Shown: positions 5,046-8,010 of the stretch, piece after piece
Position numbering within the stretch: position 1 is the first letter of the stretch
How the letters are laid out: every line of letters starts with the position of its first letter
NCBI GenBank assembly: GCA_025450095.1
Contig: JANWID010000175.1
Span: 1 to 8,010 of the forward strand
Length of the DNA stretch: 8,010 nucleotides
Source: Bacteroidia bacterium
GTDB taxonomy: Bacteria; Bacteroidota; Bacteroidia; AKYH767-A; OLB10
Direction of reading: 5' to 3'
The notes under the pieces: generated by a model
Seen by the model: only the letters and a program-made list of their open reading frames with translations
The model's database searches: none
What the model was told of the DNA's origin: nothing
Made by a program: the position numbers and the translations under genes

Positions 5046-6701
5046 CTATTGGAGGTGGTTGCTAGCTTTCACGATCTTTCCCTTCTTAATAACACCGCTT
5101 TTGTTCCTTACTTCATATAGATATATTCCTTTTTCAAGTTGTGTAGTATTTAAAGTCACAGAGTTTGAAAAAGTTTGTGCAATGATTGCTCTGGAAATAA
5201 CATCATATATCACGACCTCTAATTGATCACCGGTGTGGCTTCTGATATTTAATCTTTCATCAAACGGATTAGGATATAATCTAAATTCATCAGGGTACGA
5301 AATTTCAGGAATTCCGACACCGGGATCATAGCCCAACCTGGCAACAAAAATATCGTTATTACAGGAATTCAATAAAGTATCACCACCAATAATTAAGGGT
5401 GTTATATGATATCCACCGCATAAATATACACTTCCGTTTTTCCCGATACCCAATCTGCTTTCATCATGTGCACCATTATTTAATGCTTTTGCCCACATGG
5501 CAGTACCTGATGAATCGCATTTGACTATGAACATCGGTTCATAGCTATTGATGGGTATTTGTAAAACTATAGAATCTAAAGTAATTGAACTATCTATAAC
5601 CCCACTCATATATATGTTTCCAATTGAATCAGCAACAATAAAATTTGTAAGACCTTTGCTGTAACTTTTTGCCCACAACGCATTTCCTGAAGAATCATAT
5701 TTCACAAAATAGTTGGTATTAATGCCGTTATTTAGCAGAACAACTGAATCAAAAGTAACGGAAGGAGAATTAAAATAACCTATAACATATACCTCATTAT
5801 AAGCTGATACTGTTAAGTCATTTCCTATTTCAGTCATCGCTCCGATTGAATTATTTGCCCAGATAGCATTGCCTGAAGAGTCGTATTTAACAAGAAACAT
5901 ACTGGAATAACCTGGCGAACCTATCAGCGTATCAGAGCCAAATACAATAAATTGGGAGTTAAATATCCCCGTTATATATACATTACCGGATAAGTCAGAC
6001 GCTATTGAGAAAGAATCATCGCCTGAACTGCCACCTTCAATAATAGCCCACTTTACGTTACCGGATGAATCATATTTGGCAATAAATATTTCACCATTTC
6101 CGGAATTAGTAAATACATAAGATTCAAATGCGATACTTGTACCTGCAAATAGTCCGGTTATGTAAACATTTCCTGAATAATCTGTGGCGACACCCCGACT
6201 TACAACAATCGGAGAATTTCCACCAGCATTCCTTGCCCATTGCACATTTCCTGATGAATCGTATTTAACAAGAAAAAGATTCCCGCCTGGGGTATAGCTT
6301 AAAGTATCTGAATCAAAGTAAACATCTGAATTACCATAAATACCCGTTATGTAAACATTTCCCGAAATATCTGTGACAACATCAAGAACATAACTATGAC
6401 CCGTTCCTACAGCATTTTTAGCCCATAGTATATTTCCTAATGAATCGTATTTCGCTACAAAAGCATTTCCAGAAGATTGACTTGAACCATAAAGCGTAAA
6501 AGGTCCAAAAGAAATTGATGAAGCCAGAAAGTGGCCCGCTACAAAAACATTTCCAAATGCATCAGTTGCCATCCTTGATCCACTTCCAAATCCGTTAATA
6601 TTGCTACTTGTAGAGCTCCTGGCCCATAGCCAATCGGGTGTTTGCGCATTGCAAATCCTGCAAGCAATCAGCATTATGATTAGACAACAGATTTTTTTCA
6701 T
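5046..6701 (-). CDS. secreted seven-bladed beta-propeller with T9SS C-terminal sorting domain
   Basis: The protein has 551 residues from ATG 6701. Residues 1-20 (MKKICCLIIMLIACRICNAQ) are a signal peptide. Seven strands of the form F-[VIL]-[AV]-K-Y-D-S-S-G-N begin at residues 81, 143, 206, 269, 332, 391 and 452. Each of the first six is followed by a W-A-[KRN] strand at 93, 155, 217, 281, 343 and 403, and GNVYITG-type strands lie between. An unpaired WLWARSS at 24-30 supplies the seventh WA strand, so the chain closes as a seven-bladed propeller of about 62 residues per blade (SBBP-type repeats). The end carries FRLYPNPFDERLNI (473-486), then IYDVISRAI and GIYLYEVRNKSGVIKKGKIVKA, the type A T9SS sorting domain that directs export through the outer membrane to the cell surface. 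Ligand unknown. A good promoter lies about 100 bases upstream. Confidence 0.93.
   Translation of the reverse strand: MKKICCLIIMLIACRICNAQTPDWLWARSSTSSNINGFGSGSRMATDAFGNVFVAGHFLASSISFGPFTLYGSSQSSGNAFVAKYDSLGNILWAKNAVGTGHSYVLDVVTDISGNVYITGIYGNSDVYFDSDTLSYTPGGNLFLVKYDSSGNVQWARNAGGNSPIVVSRGVATDYSGNVYITGLFAGTSIAFESYVFTNSGNGEIFIAKYDSSGNVKWAIIEGGSSGDDSFSIASDLSGNVYITGIFNSQFIVFGSDTLIGSPGYSSMFLVKYDSSGNAIWANNSIGAMTEIGNDLTVSAYNEVYVIGYFNSPSVTFDSVVLLNNGINTNYFVKYDSSGNALWAKSYSKGLTNFIVADSIGNIYMSGVIDSSITLDSIVLQIPINSYEPMFIVKCDSSGTAMWAKALNNGAHDESRLGIGKNGSVYLCGGYHITPLIIGGDTLLNSCNNDIFVARLGYDPGVGIPEISYPDEFRLYPNPFDERLNIRSHTGDQLEVVIYDVISRAIIAQTFSNSVTLNTTQLEKGIYLYEVRNKSGVIKKGKIVKASNHLQ
5504..6460. repeat. internal direct repeats encoding propeller blades
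   Basis: Six related segments containing (on the plus strand) versions of CCTGATGAATCGTATTT occur near 5504, 5687, 5871, 6061, 6248 and 6435, spaced about 183-190 bases apart. They encode the KYDSSGN turn of each blade on the minus strand. Copies near 6061, 6248 and 6435 are most alike, which suggests recent duplication or gene conversion between blades. Confidence 0.8.
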
Positions 6702-6797
6702 GGTACAAAAATTACGGATAACTCTCTTATACCCGCTACTCTATTTCGCCAATTATGCCCAAATGGCATGTTACCCGAAGTAAAGCCTCGCTTTATA

Positions 6798-6830
6798 CAA
6801 ATATAAATTATAAACATAGAACGCCAACAA
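6798..6830 (-). promoter_or_regulatory. Bacteroidota-type promoter for the propeller gene
   Basis: On the minus strand a -33 element TTG (6827-6825, within TTGTTGG) is followed by 19 bases and then TATATTTG (6805-6798), a full match to the TAnnTTTG -7 consensus of Bacteroidota sigma-ABfr promoters. Transcription would begin near 6790, leaving a leader of about 90 bases before the ATG at 6701. Two small palindromes lie beside it: TAAAGC-CTC-GCTTTA (6781-6795), at the predicted start site, and ATGCC-CAAAT-GGCAT (6755-6769), in the leader. They could be operator or leader structures; no regulator is identified. Confidence 0.6.
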
Positions 6831-6832
6831 CC

Positions 6833-7080
6833 TTAACTCACCCGGCTATAATCTCCTTTTTGCTTCATTTTGTTATCCAGGATTTTTGTTGTTATCGCAT
6901 GTTCCGGTTTTATTGGTTGAGGATCCTGGCCGGGAAATGCAATGGCTGCCTTGTGTGCCAGCTCCAGGATGGCCGTCATTAGCCGGATCCACAATTTTCA
7001 ATTCTGCAAAAACCGCATTTAAACGGACGAATTCATTAAAGGTTGCATTTACAACATTTGTCTGATTTTTCTTTCAGCAT
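6833..7080 (-). pseudogene. small gene broken by two apparent one-base frameshifts
   Basis: The minus strand shows three abutting coding-like pieces. ATG at 7080 opens MLKEKSD and soon stops. The next frame reads NQTNVVNATFNEFVRLNAVF and AELKIVDPAND. A third frame, from ATG 6979, gives 48 residues, MTAILELAHKAAIAFPGQ to KMKQKGDYSRVS, ending at TAA 6833. Dropping one A from the A5 run near 7066-7070 and one A from the AA at about 6979-6980 joins all three into a single frame of about 81 codons that starts with ATG, with helical character throughout. This makes a decayed gene, or one hit by sequencing errors, more likely than chance open frames. No family is recognised. The last piece alone could still be an intact 48-residue ORF. 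It ends just upstream of the propeller promoter. Confidence 0.45.
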
Positions 7081-7274
7081 GTATTTAAATAATACAATCC
7101 TATTGAATTGATTTCACTTTATGGCTTGAATTGATCTAAATTATTGAATTCCTGTGAATTGATTTTGTTGATAAATTATAATGAGTAATAATATGCCAGT
7201 CTGATTTATTATTTCCGAAACCATTAAAATGCTTTATCGTATGTCTGCTTTATTACTTCTATAAAAGAAAGAAT
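7081..7274. other. AT-rich divergent intergenic spacer with short direct repeats
   Basis: No gene is visible on either strand. TGAATTGAT occurs exactly at 7104-7112, 7127-7135 and 7155-7163, with a partial copy (TGAATTCCT) at 7145. The spacer separates the broken minus-strand gene from the large plus-strand gene and must hold the latter's promoter. I found no clear TAnnTTTG match on the plus strand, so I do not place one. The sequence AAAGAAAGA lies just before the ATG at 7275, an A-rich leader as usual in Bacteroidota. Confidence 0.4.
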
Positions 7275-8010
7275 ATGAATTCACCAAACCGCAACCAAAA
7301 GACTCAGGCAGGTCAACGGCCCCGGCAGATTATTTCCATGCGTTACAGGATTATTATCGTATCCATGTGCCTGTTACTGCCAGTCATTTCATTGATACTT
7401 TTAAATCTTTCCGGGAATGAAAATGTATTTGGTAATGCCAATGGCGAGTATCGTACAAAAGCATCGGGAAACTGGAGCGATATCAACATTTGGGAGAAGA
7501 GTCAGGGATCAAGCTGGATCAGTGTTACAACTCCACCAACAAGTGCCGATAGAGATATCACTATTATGGCAGGACATACTGTTACTGTAACTGCCCCCGT
7601 TACAGCAGATCAGATGATAATTGCCTCCGGAGGGCAAGTCATTATAAATACGGGTATCGTATTTACAGTTGCGAATGGAACAGGAACTGACCTGTCTGTT
7701 TCCGGAATCTTAAGTAATGCCGGTACGATAACTATTACCGCAGGTTCGAACATGTCTGTTGAAAGTGGTGGAAAGTACCAACATACCTATACAACAACTG
7801 CAGGTACGATTCCTGTTGCATCATGGAATGTCGGATCTGTTTGCGAAATTACTGGTTATACAACTAACGCTACCGCACCTGCTGGACTGAACCAGACCTT
7901 TGGAAACTTTACCTGGGATTGTGCATCTCAATCGCAGGATATCAACCTGAACGGAACACTCACAGCTATTGCCGGTAATTTTACAATGACTTCATCGGGT
8001 ACGAAGGAAC
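7275..8010 (+). CDS. large secreted surface protein or adhesin, 5' part only
   Basis: The frame is open from ATG 7275 through the right edge (245 codons seen). The N-terminus is basic and polar (MNSPNRNQKTQAGQRPRQ) before a hydrophobic segment at about residues 24-45 (RIIIVSMCLLLPVISLILLN) with a likely signal cleavage near FGNANG. A second start at ATG 7338 (MRYRIII) would give a more usual signal length. Then comes EYRTKASGNWSDINIW, a stretch ending in SADRDITIMAGHTVTVTAPV, and QMIIASGGQVIINTGIVFTV. This head module, with an aromatic GNW-x(5)-W, Asp, an I-x-I-x-x-G-x-x-V-x-V strand and beta-helix-like rungs, is typical of large T9SS-exported Bacteroidota proteins and resembles G8-like modules. 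Residues beyond are Thr/Ser/Gly-rich beta repeats with few charges. A C-terminal sorting domain would be expected outside the window. Codon choice looks more GC-rich than in the small genes to the left. Confidence 0.88.
   Translation, partial: MNSPNRNQKTQAGQRPRQIISMRYRIIIVSMCLLLPVISLILLNLSGNENVFGNANGEYRTKASGNWSDINIWEKSQGSSWISVTTPPTSADRDITIMAGHTVTVTAPVTADQMIIASGGQVIINTGIVFTVANGTGTDLSVSGILSNAGTITITAGSNMSVESGGKYQHTYTTTAGTIPVASWNVGSVCEITGYTTNATAPAGLNQTFGNFTWDCASQSQDINLNGTLTAIAGNFTMTSSGTKE

Noticed and set aside
5046..6701. Propeller protein considered as an enzyme (for example a quinoprotein or lyase)
   Set aside because: Only the repeat scaffold and the sorting domain are visible; no catalytic or cofactor motif could be seen.
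6755..6795. Two short palindromes considered as a third attC-like site
   Set aside because: The arms are only five and six bases and unrelated to the arms of the two elements, and no paired outer boxes flank them.
6601..6982. Two overlapping plus-strand open frames across the start and promoter of the propeller gene
   Set aside because: They lie over a signal peptide, a promoter match and a broken minus-strand gene, and have irregular composition.
7035..7274. Plus-strand promoter for the surface protein
   Set aside because: TTTG near 7057-7060 followed by TATTTAAA lacks the TTTG end of the -7 box, and no other pair has correct spacing.

Overview
The window reads as a Bacteroidota (Bacteroidetes) chromosome or metagenomic contig. 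The evidence is a protein with a C-terminal type IX secretion sorting domain, AT-rich genes without Shine-Dalgarno leaders, one good TTG-N19-TAnnTTTG promoter match, and several secreted or lipoprotein-type products. I see no rRNA, tRNA, CRISPR array, transposase or integrase.

Layout: positions 1-102 may hold the 3' end of a plus-strand gene (weak). A palindromic element that resembles an integron attC site follows at 97-190. From 224 to 4830 eight genes lie on the minus strand in close order. In transcription order they are: a protein with a YwqG/DUF1963-like C-terminus and a probable frameshift near its 5' end (4003-4830); a small secreted protein (3457-3951); a small three-helix membrane protein (3135-3452); a SMI1/KNR4 (SUKH) protein (2604-3074); two small acidic cytosolic proteins (2214-2537 and 1912-2208); a lipoprotein or outer-membrane-barrel-like protein (830-1780); and a small cysteine-rich secreted protein (224-655) whose best start codon is CTG. 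A second attC-like element with the same architecture sits at 4896-5031. Upstream of it is a 551-residue secreted seven-bladed beta-propeller with a T9SS tail (5046-6701).

The interval 6702-7274 carries the predicted propeller promoter, the remains of a short minus-strand gene that becomes one continuous reading frame if two single A residues are removed (6833-7080), and an AT-rich spacer with short direct repeats. A large plus-strand surface protein starts at 7275 and runs off the right edge.

Interpretation: the small genes, one of them SUKH and one DUF1963-like, look like an immunity-gene or accessory cluster with no toxin in view. The two attC-like elements have conserved ends and unlike centres, and each lies just behind a stop codon. 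This suggests the cluster may belong to an integron-type cassette array without a visible integrase. The alternative is a family of REP-like or terminator palindromes. Sequence alone does not settle this, because the spacers and the orientation of the elements are not fully canonical.
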